The notes: generated from the sequence alone by a model not told the origin. Shown: positions 45,123 through 54,133, counted from the stretch's first letter. The stretch is 64,000 nt of DNA from Porphyromonas asaccharolytica DSM 20707 (GCF_000212375.1 NC_015501.1:1798001-1862000); one strand, 5' to 3'. Numbers and translations are program-made.

Positions 45123-45130
45123 TACTTTTG
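45123..45130 (+). promoter_or_regulatory. -7 box of the TonB receptor/lipoprotein operon
   Basis: TACTTTTG lies 110 bp before ATG 45240; the TTG at 45106-45108 is closer than usual. Confidence 0.5.
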
Positions 45131-45239
45131 CAAGTAAATGGGTGTGGAGTGCCATCTCTTAGGAGTTCTCTCTAAAGGCTACATCATGAACGCCCCAAAC
45201 TAATACTAAGTATACTAATCACTAACACTTACAGAATAT

Positions 45240-47852
45240 ATGGTGAAACGTTTATCACTTATCATCACAGCACTCGCACTCCTACTAGCGAGTAGCCTCT
45301 CGGCACTTGCGCAGGTGCAGGTGACGGGTATAGTACTAGAGGAGGGCTCAGATGAGCCTATACCTAGTGTAGCGGTCTACACAGATGGAGGAGCATCAGG
45401 AACCTACACAGAGGGCAATGGATCCTTCCAGCTCAATGTAGCAGCTGGCAGTCAGCTTACCGTGAGCTTCATAGGCTATGAGACCTTAACGCTACGGGTC
45501 CCAGCCTCTGCACGGGGTAGCTATGACTTTGGCAAGGTCTATATGGCGACTAGTGCTATCGGACTAGACGAGGTGCGCGTCATCGCATCGGTCGTACCCA
45601 AGGACCGACTGACGCCAGTACCCGTCTCCAACGTCACGATGAAAGCTATCCAGACGCAAGCTCCAAACATTGAGTTCCCCGAGCTACTTAAAGCAACACC
45701 CTCAGTCTACGTGACCAAGGGTGGCGGTGGCTTTGGCGACTCCCGCATCAACCTGCGTGGCTTCGACTCTAATAATATAGGTGTCCTGATCAATGGTGTG
45801 CCTATCAATGATATGGAGTCAGGCAAAGTCTACTGGTCCAACTGGGCTGGTCTCAACGACGTCAGCAGCTTCATACAGGTGCAGCGTGGTCTAGGTGCCT
45901 CTAAGCTAGGTCTTTCTTCTGTCGGTGGTACCATCAATATGGTGACCAAGAGCACCGATGCCAAGAAGGGTGGTAGCATCTACACAGGTGTAGGTAATGA
46001 CGGCTTCCTGAAGACCTCTTTCAATGTCTCTACGGGCCTTATGGACAATGGCTGGGCGATCTCTCTTGCAGGCTCTCGTAGCCAAGGCGATGGTTACGTA
46101 GACGGGACTAACTTCGTAGGCTGGAGTTACTTCGTCAATGTCTCTAAGCGCATCAACGATCACCACCGTCTATCCTTCACCGCCTTTGGAGCGCCTCAGT
46201 GGCACAACCAGCGTGGACAGATGTACCTCATCGAGGACTATCACAACGCCCCCGAGGGTCGTCGCCTCAATCGTGGTTACGGATATATCAATGGACGTGT
46301 AGAGGGCGGTGCTTACGCGCGCAACTTCTACCACAAGCCTCAGCTCTCGCTGAACCACTACTGGGATATCAATAAGGAGAGCAGCATCTACACCTCTATC
46401 TACGCCTCTATCTCCCAGGGTGGTGGCCGTCGCATACGTGGTGCTAAGACAGACTGGCTCACACTCGACTACAACACCGGTCGCCCGAAAGACCCCGCAG
46501 CCTTCATGGGTACTCCCGATGGCTTGCTAGACTTCGATCGTGTCATGGAGGCCAATAGAGCTTCAAACAACGGCTCGCAGCTCATCTTCAGTAATGCAAT
46601 GAACTCGCACAACTGGTACGGCCTACTCTCCTACTACACCAATAAGTTTAGCGACCTCTTCAAGCTAACCGCTGGCTTTGACGGACGCTTCTACCAGGGC
46701 ATACACCGCGAAGTTATCGACAACCTACTCGGTGGTGACTACTACATCGAGCCTCAGAACTCCTCTACCAAGCTTATGTACCACAAGCCCTACCAGCCTC
46801 TACAGGTGGGCGACTATATCCAGTACGACAACATTGGCGAGGTACTCTGGAACGGACTCTTTGCACAGGGTGAGTTCACGGGCGAAAACTTCAACGCCTT
46901 CATCTCTGGCGCTGTATCGCACAAGGGCTACCGCTACGTCAACCTCGGCGGTACGGGCGAGAAGTACGACTCGCTGACCCCTCCCGACAAGATCGTCTCT
47001 CCGTGGGCTACTTACCTGCCTTGGAGTGTCAAGGCTGGTGCGAGCTACAAGTTCCTCGAGCACAGCAACGTCTTCGTCAATGCGGGTTACTTCACCATCG
47101 CTCCATACTTCCGCAATGTCTTCTTCCGCTACAACACGACCATCAATACGGGAGCTAAGTATGAGCGCGTCTTCACGGGCGAGGTCGGCTACGGCTTTAA
47201 GATGCAAAACCTCCGCATCGACCTCAACGGCTACTATACCAAGTGGCTGGACAAGAGCCTCACACGTAGTATGGGCAACAACACGACGGCCAACATCTCT
47301 GGTCTAGATGCTCGCCACGCGGGCGTCGAGCTGGAAGCTACTTACACACCGATCAAGCCGCTAGACATTCGCTTCATGTTCTCTTGGGGCGACTGGATTT
47401 GGGCTGACGATGTCAAGGCCGATGTCTTCGACGATGCGCAGCAGTATGTAGGCACGATCAATGCTTTTGTCAAGGGCGTACACGTGGGCAACTCAGCTCA
47501 GATGACCTCTGCGCTCAGCATCTCGTGGGAGGCACTCAAGGACTTCCGCCTCAAGGCTGACCTCAACTATGCTGGCAAGAACTACGCAGACTTTGACCCG
47601 ACGAATCGTACCAAGGAGACCGACAAGGTGGACGCTTGGCGCATACCCGACTACTGCACGCTCGATCTCGGTGCTAACTACCGCTTTAACATCGGCTCTT
47701 GCGATGCGACCGTCTACATCAACGTCAACAACGTGACCAACACCGAGTACATCTCTGATGCTCGCGATGGTAAGAACCACGACATGCAGTCAGCACTCGT
47801 CTACTACGGCTTTGGCACGAACTGGGCGACTGGTCTACGCATCAACTTCTAA
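45240..47852 (+). CDS. TonB-dependent receptor, first gene of a two-gene uptake operon
   Basis: This 870-residue outer-membrane receptor has a signal peptide (LSLIITALALLLASSLSALA), a carboxypeptidase-like domain (VTGIVLEEGSDEPIPSVAVY), a plug (INLRGFDSNNIGVLINGVPI, then NDMESGKVYWSNWAG, VQRGLGASKLGLSSVGGTIN) and a barrel ending in ATGLRINF with the terminal Phe. The plug phrases are a recognisable Bacteroidetes subtype distinct from SusC. The next gene, 20 bp downstream, encodes a lipoprotein that is probably its surface or periplasmic partner. The substrate is unknown. Confidence 0.92.
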   Translation: MVKRLSLIITALALLLASSLSALAQVQVTGIVLEEGSDEPIPSVAVYTDGGASGTYTEGNGSFQLNVAAGSQLTVSFIGYETLTLRVPASARGSYDFGKVYMATSAIGLDEVRVIASVVPKDRLTPVPVSNVTMKAIQTQAPNIEFPELLKATPSVYVTKGGGGFGDSRINLRGFDSNNIGVLINGVPINDMESGKVYWSNWAGLNDVSSFIQVQRGLGASKLGLSSVGGTINMVTKSTDAKKGGSIYTGVGNDGFLKTSFNVSTGLMDNGWAISLAGSRSQGDGYVDGTNFVGWSYFVNVSKRINDHHRLSFTAFGAPQWHNQRGQMYLIEDYHNAPEGRRLNRGYGYINGRVEGGAYARNFYHKPQLSLNHYWDINKESSIYTSIYASISQGGGRRIRGAKTDWLTLDYNTGRPKDPAAFMGTPDGLLDFDRVMEANRASNNGSQLIFSNAMNSHNWYGLLSYYTNKFSDLFKLTAGFDGRFYQGIHREVIDNLLGGDYYIEPQNSSTKLMYHKPYQPLQVGDYIQYDNIGEVLWNGLFAQGEFTGENFNAFISGAVSHKGYRYVNLGGTGEKYDSLTPPDKIVSPWATYLPWSVKAGASYKFLEHSNVFVNAGYFTIAPYFRNVFFRYNTTINTGAKYERVFTGEVGYGFKMQNLRIDLNGYYTKWLDKSLTRSMGNNTTANISGLDARHAGVELEATYTPIKPLDIRFMFSWGDWIWADDVKADVFDDAQQYVGTINAFVKGVHVGNSAQMTSALSISWEALKDFRLKADLNYAGKNYADFDPTNRTKETDKVDAWRIPDYCTLDLGANYRFNIGSCDATVYINVNNVTNTEYISDARDGKNHDMQSALVYYGFGTNWATGLRINF

Positions 47853-47872
47853 CTCTAAGACACGCAACTAAT

Positions 47873-49186
47873 ATGAAACAGATCACACAGCTCCTCGCAG
47901 TCGCAGCACTCCTGCTGCTCACCGCCTGCAATCCAATGGAGCAGATATATAAAGAACTAGACTCGGTAGACCATCCAATAGAGAAGAGTGTTGCCTACGC
48001 CCTCACGGATGCCGACTACAAGACGATAGCCTCAGCTTTTACCAAGCAAGAGGAGGCAGGCTACACTGGCTCCAGCAAGGAGGAGTTTATGAAAGAGGTC
48101 AAGCACGAGGCGAACTATGTCAAGACGAACCGCACACTCACCGCTTGGGTCTCTCCGGAGAAGTACGTCCCAGCTCTCATGGCTAAGATGTACCCCGAGT
48201 GGGGCAAGGGCTCTGCCGTGACCGTATCCTACGCTATGCAGCAGCACCCCGCAGAGGACGCTGCTCTAGACAAGCTCATATCTGTCAAAGTCTCAGCCGA
48301 CGATGCGACCAAAGCTGGTCTCACGGCAACTGACCCTAACAAGCTCTCTAAAGATGAGATCGCTAAGCTGGGCAAGTACCTAGCCACCACCTATGCAGAC
48401 AAGGGTACTAGCTACCTAGCTAAAGTGTCTCTCGCTGATGGGCAGCGCAACATGCTCTTCATCGGAGAGCGTCTCGCTGATAGCCGCACCTACAAGGTCA
48501 TCTCACCAGCTGAGTACCAAGCCATGGGCAGCAAGTACGGCAACTTCAGTAGCTCGATGCTCCCCGAGCGGTACATACCACAGCTACTGCAGCAGAGCAT
48601 GCCGTACGCTCAGCCAGGTAACCAGCTTATCGTGGTCTACGAGTGGTTTGACAACAAGGTCACCACGCCTGAGTACCAGAGCTTCAAGCTAGAGGGCAAT
48701 CAGTGGCGTGTGGCTCAGACCTCAAGCCAGTTTGTCAACATCGGCAAGCAGTGGATCTTCGACCCGACCATCCGCTTCACGCTGACGGCCGACGACTTTA
48801 TGATACTGCACGCTTGGGTCAAGGCCAATAAGCCCGACTACATCAGCGAGAAGTATCCCGACAATGAGGAGTGGTGGTTCTGCGGTAGTGCTTACTACAA
48901 GAACTTCAACATCGACGGTGGCAAGAGCGTCGGCGCTCGTCCCGACGAGGAGGGCAAGTCTACCGACGAGCTATTCAAGCTACGCCTAGAGCGCATCAAG
49001 GAGGGTCTCAAGCTCATCCTCAAGGCGCACTATGCGGACAAGCCTGCACAGACCAACGGCATCGACCAGATGTACGTCATCACCACAGGTCTACGGCAAA
49101 ACTATGCCAATAGCACCATCACCTTCACCTACAAGGGTCTCGGCGGTGGCAACTTTGAGTACGTCTCCGGCCCAGATGCGCTCTAA
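47873..49186 (+). CDS. Lipoprotein partner of the TonB receptor, internally duplicated
   Basis: This 437-residue protein has a lipoprotein signal (ITQLLAVAALLLLTACNP, lipidated Cys in LTAC). Two parts resemble each other: YVPALMAKMYPEWGKGSAVTVSY in the first half and YIPQLLQQSMPYAQPGNQLIVVYEW in the second, suggesting an ancient duplication. It does not show the TPR pattern of SusD. No enzyme motif is seen. It follows the receptor by 20 bp and ends with a strong terminator, so the pair is one operon. I do not recognise a named family. Confidence 0.7.
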   Translation: MKQITQLLAVAALLLLTACNPMEQIYKELDSVDHPIEKSVAYALTDADYKTIASAFTKQEEAGYTGSSKEEFMKEVKHEANYVKTNRTLTAWVSPEKYVPALMAKMYPEWGKGSAVTVSYAMQQHPAEDAALDKLISVKVSADDATKAGLTATDPNKLSKDEIAKLGKYLATTYADKGTSYLAKVSLADGQRNMLFIGERLADSRTYKVISPAEYQAMGSKYGNFSSSMLPERYIPQLLQQSMPYAQPGNQLIVVYEWFDNKVTTPEYQSFKLEGNQWRVAQTSSQFVNIGKQWIFDPTIRFTLTADDFMILHAWVKANKPDYISEKYPDNEEWWFCGSAYYKNFNIDGGKSVGARPDEEGKSTDELFKLRLERIKEGLKLILKAHYADKPAQTNGIDQMYVITTGLRQNYANSTITFTYKGLGGGNFEYVSGPDAL

Positions 49187-49211
49187 ATCAGCAGTCTAAC
49201 TAGAAATGCTT

Positions 49212-49243
49212 AGGGGCAGTCGGCTTATCGGCCGATTGCCCCT
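49212..49243 (+). terminator. Terminator after the lipoprotein gene
   Basis: AGGGGCAGTCGGC pairs with GCCGATTGCCCCT (one mismatch), a strong stem with the small loop TTATCG. The T-run is weak. Confidence 0.75.
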
Positions 49244-49302
49244 ATTCGTCTGAAGGCAGTTCTATTCGTCTGAAAGCAGTTCTATTCGTTTGAAAGCAAA
49301 AA
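49243..49302. repeat. Three tandem 20-bp repeats
   Basis: TATTCGTCTGAAGGCAGTTC, TATTCGTCTGAAAGCAGTTC and TATTCGTTTGAAAGCAAAAA follow each other between two terminators. Confidence 0.85.
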
Positions 49303-49350
49303 GAGAAATACCCAACCACTGAATGATTTCAGTGATTGGGCATCTCTCTA
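49302..49350. terminator. Bidirectional terminator
   Basis: AATACCCAACCACTGAA pairs with TTTCAGTGATTGGGCATCT around a three- to four-base loop, with AGAGA and TCTCT at the outside. It separates the convergent lipoprotein genes. Confidence 0.8.
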
Positions 49351-49391
49351 TATTAATTATTATGCGAGTCTATTATCTTAGCAGGAGAGGA

Positions 49392-50291
49392 CTACTTCTT
49401 TGGAGCCCTTTGGACGACCTGAAACTCTAAGTAGTATGAATCTGTACCCTCAACATTGGTACAATAGATAGAGCCCCACATTGGTCCTTCGGGGAACTGA
49501 GTCATATTGTAGCCCTCGAAGTTCAGCTGCCCGCTCTTGTACTTCGATGGTTGCAAATTCTCTGTAAAGCCGTAGAGCGTCAAGATGTCACGGAGTAGCT
49601 TGATATCCTTCTCAGAGCCATCGTGAGCAGCTTGGACTACATCCTTCTTAAATAGGGGTCTCGTCCAGCAGTCGAAGTATATATCATCTTCCTTTACATA
49701 GTGATAATAGAGATCTGTGATGAGTCGATTGTCCATATAGGCTCCGTTAGCATACTTAGGCGCCTTCATCAGAATCATCTTATGACTATGTCCCCCCGTG
49801 TCGCCATCGTCCTCATGATCATCTTCGCCATCGTCATAGCTAAAGAGCACCCAGTCATACTTCTCATTGGCAGCTATTATTTGCTTCTGAGCCTCCTTAC
49901 TGACAGGTACATCAGGGAAGAATGGTATGTATATCGGAACGATCTTGTCATCGCCACTATATAGACCCATATAGCGATTACCGACGACCACTTTGACAGT
50001 CTTGGTCTGATCCTTAGCCATGACCGTGACAACAGCCTCACCCTCCTTGACTCCAGTGACGACACCCTTATTGTCCACCGTAGCGACAGACTCATCTGAG
50101 GAGCTACAGCTGTAGGAGATCCCCTCAGGAGTGATAGTTAGTTGCTTCTGAACGCCTACTCCCAGCTGCAACATCTCAGGTGCTACGCTTAGCTCGAAGG
50201 AGTCATTCGTTGGTTCGTTGTTTTTATTACAAGCTCCGAAGAGCGTTAGCGTGGCTAGAGCCACTAAGAGCATACAGATCTTTTGTTTCAT
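49392..50291 (-). CDS. Lipoprotein with a Big2-type immunoglobulin-like domain
   Basis: This 299-residue protein has a lipoprotein signal (MLLVALATLTLFGACNK, Cys in FGAC). Residues 30-110 form a Big2 domain, shown by LQLGVGVQKQLTITPEG, SSSDESVATVDNKGVVTGVKEGEAVVTV. The remaining 190 residues are unrecognised, with an acidic patch DDGEDDHEDDGDTGGHSH that could bind metal ions. It is transcribed alone from a consensus promoter. Surface exposure is likely but inferred. Confidence 0.75.
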   Translation of the reverse strand: MKQKICMLLVALATLTLFGACNKNNEPTNDSFELSVAPEMLQLGVGVQKQLTITPEGISYSCSSSDESVATVDNKGVVTGVKEGEAVVTVMAKDQTKTVKVVVGNRYMGLYSGDDKIVPIYIPFFPDVPVSKEAQKQIIAANEKYDWVLFSYDDGEDDHEDDGDTGGHSHKMILMKAPKYANGAYMDNRLITDLYYHYVKEDDIYFDCWTRPLFKKDVVQAAHDGSEKDIKLLRDILTLYGFTENLQPSKYKSGQLNFEGYNMTQFPEGPMWGSIYCTNVEGTDSYYLEFQVVQRAPKK

Positions 50292-50334
50292 AGGAAAATT
50301 GTATTGCTTAGTATTATGTGATTACCTTGTGGCG

Positions 50335-50342
50335 CAAAGGTA
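50335..50342 (-). promoter_or_regulatory. -7 box of the Big2 lipoprotein gene
   Basis: Minus-strand TACCTTTG lies 44 bp upstream of the ATG at 50291. No TTG at the right spacing is seen. Confidence 0.65.
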
Positions 50343-50400
50343 ACGCTTTTAACCCATACCCTAATCGTCTTGAGGCTAAAGTCATTTTATCTACCCTAAG

Positions 50401-50679
50401 GGCTAATTTTTATTTTGAGGTGCTGGAGAGAAGGTAAATCCCCACGTGGAAATTCTCAAATCTCCACGTGGAGAATAAAAAATATCCACGTGGATATGAA
50501 ATGAAACTTCCGAGGAATCAAATGAAACTTCGGAGGAATCGTTTCGTCCCTACGTGGAGAATAAAAAATATCCACGTGGGAAATCGAAAATCTCCACGTG
50601 GATATTCTGTTTTATAGTCTCAGTTGATTAGAACACGTCATCCTAAAGTTTTCCCAGCACCTCAAAATAGGAATTAGCC
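50401..50679. mobile_element. 279-bp MITE with ISL3/ISAon1-like ends
   Basis: The left end GGCTAATTTTTATTTTGAGG (continuing TGCTGGAGAGAAGG) and right end, read inward, GGCTAATTCCTATTTTGAGG (continuing TGCTGGGAAAAC) match the ends of the IS at 34415-36072. The flanks ACCCTAAG and ACCCTTAA resemble an imperfect 8-bp duplication. The interior has no gene; it consists of five CCACGTGG-type palindromes around two AATGAAACTTC-GGAGGAATC blocks, the same modules as at 12.6 and 56 kb. Confidence 0.85.
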
Positions 50680-50743
50680 ACCCTTAAGAGAGGAGTACGA
50701 GTGGATAAGTGACAAACTATCTAGAGCAGTTGCCTCTCCAATG

Positions 50744-50775
50744 TTGCTCTATCTATTGAGAAAAGCGTATATTTG
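50744..50775 (+). promoter_or_regulatory. Promoter of the 50.9-kb gene group
   Basis: TTG (50744-50746), 21 bp, TATATTTG (50768-50775). It begins 65 bp after the MITE. Confidence 0.75.
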
Positions 50776-50880
50776 TGGCGTGAATGGTTTGTCCTCCTTT
50801 GATTCGTACTCTTTGGAGGTGTCTAACTGACACATTATCTAACTAGCGTAATCAACACAACAAAACTTATAGGCGATATT

Positions 50881-51522
50881 ATGAGAAAACTAATGACCGT
50901 CCTTCTGCTCATAGCAGCAGTTGTCGTGGGCTATCTAGCAGTCATGAGCATTCTAACTCCGGAACGATTCTCCAAGACACGCATTGCTCGTGAGGCACCT
51001 ATTCAGGTACGTCTGAAAGAGGTGGCACACGTTGAGAATGCCTTTCATGATGTCTACAACCGCTATGCTCCTGTAGATGAGCTTCGTCAGTTCCTTACTG
51101 ATGGTAAGATCTTTTACGTTCGCTCTGAGGGTGACTACACCGATGCTATGCGTGAGGCTGGCATGAATGAGCGTCAGGCCGCTGCTAAGGGGCTGATCGT
51201 ACGTGACACTGTATGGGTTAGCGCACGCGACTCTCTACTCAAGGATGGTATGACACCAGAGGAGTTTCTACAAGTACCTGGCTTCCCCGAGTCAATCATA
51301 GAGATCGACACAGCATCTGTCGCTCAGGAGATCGGGGAGGATGTCGTTATGGTACCCGTATTCCGTACAGCTGTACCTCTATCTGTCTACCTAGCTGATC
51401 AAGATCATAAGCTCCTCAACACAGCCATCAAGGATGCTGAGGCTCGCTATCAAGGCACGGGATACCCTGGACTCGCTCTAGGATCTCTCAAAGAAGTCAA
51501 GAACACAGGCAACTGGGAGTAA
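50881..51522 (+). CDS. Membrane-anchored protein of unknown function
   Basis: This 213-residue protein has one N-terminal membrane segment (LMTVLLLIAAVVVGYLAVMS) and a soluble domain of about 185 residues facing the periplasm. No known motif is recognised. The soluble part is mixed alpha/beta with a conserved-looking DTVWVSARDSLLKDGMTPEEFL stretch in two parts. It has its own promoter and leads a same-strand group with the DUF3822 gene, rsmD and dusB, separated from them by 184 bp that contain a long RNA hairpin. A Bacteroidetes-specific protein is likely. Confidence 0.6.
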   Translation: MRKLMTVLLLIAAVVVGYLAVMSILTPERFSKTRIAREAPIQVRLKEVAHVENAFHDVYNRYAPVDELRQFLTDGKIFYVRSEGDYTDAMREAGMNERQAAAKGLIVRDTVWVSARDSLLKDGMTPEEFLQVPGFPESIIEIDTASVAQEIGEDVVMVPVFRTAVPLSVYLADQDHKLLNTAIKDAEARYQGTGYPGLALGSLKEVKNTGNWE

Positions 51523-51586
51523 CTCTCGAGGTAGCTCTCTCTACGTCTCTATACTTTATCTGTATGAGACACACTGATCTACCAAT

Positions 51587-51689
51587 TCAGACAATAGACT
51601 TCAAAGTGTAGCCCGCTGGTTCTCATTGTCGGGGAGAGTCTATCTCTCGACGGGTGGGCAGATTTGAGAGCTTGAAGCCTATTGTCTGA
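51587..51689 (+). ncRNA. Long nested hairpin upstream of the DUF3822 gene
   Basis: TCAGACAATAG-A-CTTCAA pairs with TTGAAG-C-CTATTGTCTGA (17 pairs, one mismatch), enclosing GCCC..GGGC and GGGGAGAG-TCTAT-CTCTC inner stems. The folded unit is 103 nt and ends 17 bp before ATG 51707. It could be a cis-regulatory leader or a small RNA. I match it to no known family. Confidence 0.55.
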
Positions 51690-51706
51690 CGCTACTTATA
51701 GCTACT

Positions 51707-52561
51707 ATGCAGCAGCCTCCAGCACTCCCTAAAGACACACTGACATCTGCAGTCTCATCGCTCACATTGCGACTGACTGCAGATGGCTTTGTCTATCTAT
51801 ATACCCTCTCAGACGAAGAGACGAAGACGAAAGCGGGTGCACAGGAAGGCTATCTCACTAAGAGTCAGAGCCAGTTTGTGCCACTAGACTGGTCTCGTGT
51901 CTCCGCACTATGGGGAGACATTATCGCACGACATCCTATCCTCAGCGATCCTGAGGGAGAGGTACGCATACTCTACCCCGCCTCTCACTATGTAGTCATA
52001 CCGAGTGGCATGAGTGGGGAGCAGGATGTACACTGGTGGCGACTGACGGCTCCTATCTTTGCCGACGAGGAGCAGTACTATAGCGACTCGTACGCCCTAG
52101 GCGACGGCAAGCCTAGTCTGGCTGTGGGCTTTAGTCATCTACTCAAAGGCTTTCTACAGCGTAGCTTCGTAGCTTGTCGATTTATCCCTACGATCCTACC
52201 TTTTGCACAGCGGGTGTTGCGACAGTCGTCTCTTCAGACTGGGCTCTCGCTAGGTGTCGAGCTGGTCGAGGGCGGTTGCGATCTAGTACTATGTCAGTCG
52301 GGGAACTTGCTTCGGGCGAATCATTACAGTTGGCCTCGCTACCGCACCTGGCAGCATCATCTCTACCAAGTCCTCTACTTCTTAAGTAAGGTATACTTGG
52401 ATAGTTCCGTGGATCACGCGGCTCCTGTATCGATAATACTATCCGATGGGACGGCTGGCACTGATAGCTTGGTGGGTGAGCTGTTGCAGGCACTTCACCG
52501 ACAGTTCACGACTGCCGACTGGAGCGTATCTGTCATGCCGATAGACTATTGGTACGCTTGA
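51707..52561 (+). CDS. DUF3822-type protein
   Basis: This 284-residue soluble protein resembles DUF3822 proteins, which in Bacteroidetes usually precede rsmD, as here (13 bp). They are related in fold to actin-like ATPases such as pilus assembly PilM or to FtsA, but motifs for nucleotide binding are not clear in this sequence. Blocks seen: LRLTADGFVYLYTLSDEE at the start and FYFLSKVYLD-like strands later. Function is unknown. A leader hairpin lies just before the start. Confidence 0.7.
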   Translation: MQQPPALPKDTLTSAVSSLTLRLTADGFVYLYTLSDEETKTKAGAQEGYLTKSQSQFVPLDWSRVSALWGDIIARHPILSDPEGEVRILYPASHYVVIPSGMSGEQDVHWWRLTAPIFADEEQYYSDSYALGDGKPSLAVGFSHLLKGFLQRSFVACRFIPTILPFAQRVLRQSSLQTGLSLGVELVEGGCDLVLCQSGNLLRANHYSWPRYRTWQHHLYQVLYFLSKVYLDSSVDHAAPVSIILSDGTAGTDSLVGELLQALHRQFTTADWSVSVMPIDYWYA

Positions 52562-52574
52562 TTGAGTTATTACC

Positions 52575-53135
52575 ATGCGCATTATAGCAGGCAAATATGG
52601 TCGTCGTCGTCTTTCCCCACCTAAAGGGTTGACGCTCCGCCCCACGACAGATATAGCCAAGGAGGCTCTCTTCAATAGCCTCTCGGCACAATATGACGTA
52701 GAGGGTGTGCGGGTGCTGGATCTCTTTGCGGGCATCGGAGGTATCTCTCTAGAGTTTGTCTCACGGGGAGCAGCCTCAGTGACCTCTATTGAGAAGCATC
52801 CTAAGCATGCAGCCTTCATCCGGTCGGCCGCGGACACGCTAGACAAGGAGATCCTCTCGACTAAGCAGCTCCTAGTCCTCAACCGCTCGGTAGAGCAGTA
52901 CTTACGTCAGTACGATGGGGAGCCTTACGACCTGATCTTTGCCGATCCGCCTTATAACTTGCCGTGGATCAAGGATATCCCCGACTTACTCTTTGCCAGT
53001 AAAGCGTGGTGCCCTAGCTCTATCTTCGTACTAGAGCACCCCGACACGGTGGACTTTGCTGAGTCCCCTCGCTTTGCTTGGCACAAGTCTTACAGCGCGG
53101 TGCAGTTCACCTGCTTCGCCCCGACAGACGAATAG
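52575..53135 (+). CDS. rsmD: 16S rRNA (guanine966-N2)-methyltransferase
   Basis: This 186-residue enzyme methylates G966 of 16S rRNA using S-adenosylmethionine. The start MRIIAGKYGRRRLSPPKGL is typical, with LRPTTDIAKEALFNSL next. The SAM-binding motif is VLDLFAGIGGISLEFVSRGA and the catalytic motif is FADPPYNLP (DPPY). Length is normal. It lies 13 bp after the DUF3822 gene and 2 bp before dusB, forming a compact RNA-modification pair. Confidence 0.95.
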   Translation: MRIIAGKYGRRRLSPPKGLTLRPTTDIAKEALFNSLSAQYDVEGVRVLDLFAGIGGISLEFVSRGAASVTSIEKHPKHAAFIRSAADTLDKEILSTKQLLVLNRSVEQYLRQYDGEPYDLIFADPPYNLPWIKDIPDLLFASKAWCPSSIFVLEHPDTVDFAESPRFAWHKSYSAVQFTCFAPTDE

Positions 53136-53137
53136 CT

Positions 53138-54133
53138 ATGCAGATAGGCACCCTTGACTTAGGCTCTAGACCGCTACTGCTCGCACCGATGGAGGATGTG
53201 AGCGATGCACCCTTTCGCCTGCTCTGTAAGCAGTTTGGTGCTAGCCTCGTCTACACCGAGTTCATCAGTGCCGATGCGCTTGTGCGTTACGTACCCAGCA
53301 CGATGCGCAAGATGCGTATAGACCCGGCAGAGCGTCCCGTCGCCATACAGATCTACGGTCGTGAGGTGGAGACGATGTGCGAGGCGGCTCGTATCGCCTG
53401 CCAACTGGAGCCTGATCTACTCGACCTCAACTTTGGTTGCCCCGTCAAGCGGGTCGCTGGCAAGGGGGCGGGCAGTGGTATGCTCCGTGACCCCGAGCTA
53501 CTCCTCGAAATTACCGCCGCAGTGGTCGCTGCGGCTAGTTGCCCCGTGACGGTCAAGACGCGTCTAGGATGGGATCACAACAGCCTTATCATCACCGAGC
53601 TGGCACCACGCTTACAAGCTTGTGGCATCGCAGCTCTGACCATCCATGGGCGTACGCGCAGCGATATGTACAAGGGGAGTGCCGACTGGACTTTGATCGG
53701 AGAGGTGCGCTCCAATCCTGAGATCCAGATCCCGATCATCGGCAATGGCGACATAACGACAGGCGAGGAGGTACGGCACGCTTTTGACACCTATGGAGTG
53801 GATGGGGTTATGGTCGGACGAGCAGCCATCGGACAGCCGTGGATCTTTGGCGAAATGCGAGCTGCCGTCGACCCCACCTTTACCGCTCCTCAGCTAACTT
53901 CCCAGCAACAGCTAGAGATCCTAAAAGAGATCGTTCACAAGAATATCGAGAAGCTAGACGAGCGCAGAGGCATCCTGCATAGTCGTCGCCACCTAGCCGC
54001 CACACCCCTCTTTAAGGGCATCCCCAACTTCCGTGCGCTACGCATAGCGATGCTCCAAGCCCCTACCCTAGCCGACCTGGACGATGTGCTAGCGCAGGTA
54101 GAGCCTTTGCTCCCCCCCAATTCTAACCTCTAA
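53138..54133 (+). CDS. dusB: tRNA-dihydrouridine synthase B
   Basis: This 331-residue FMN enzyme reduces uridines in the D loop of tRNA. Motifs seen: LLAPMEDVSDAPFRLLCKQF (FMN binding), LNFGCPVKRVAGKGAGSGML (with the catalytic Cys in GCP), VTVKTRLGW, LTIHGRTRSDMYKGSADW and IIGNGDI. The ATG at 53138 is chosen because it lies 2 bp after the rsmD stop and starts the conserved region; the longer frame overlaps rsmD. The leucine-rich-repeat gene follows 14 bp later. Confidence 0.95.
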   Translation: MQIGTLDLGSRPLLLAPMEDVSDAPFRLLCKQFGASLVYTEFISADALVRYVPSTMRKMRIDPAERPVAIQIYGREVETMCEAARIACQLEPDLLDLNFGCPVKRVAGKGAGSGMLRDPELLLEITAAVVAAASCPVTVKTRLGWDHNSLIITELAPRLQACGIAALTIHGRTRSDMYKGSADWTLIGEVRSNPEIQIPIIGNGDITTGEEVRHAFDTYGVDGVMVGRAAIGQPWIFGEMRAAVDPTFTAPQLTSQQQLEILKEIVHKNIEKLDERRGILHSRRHLAATPLFKGIPNFRALRIAMLQAPTLADLDDVLAQVEPLLPPNSNL

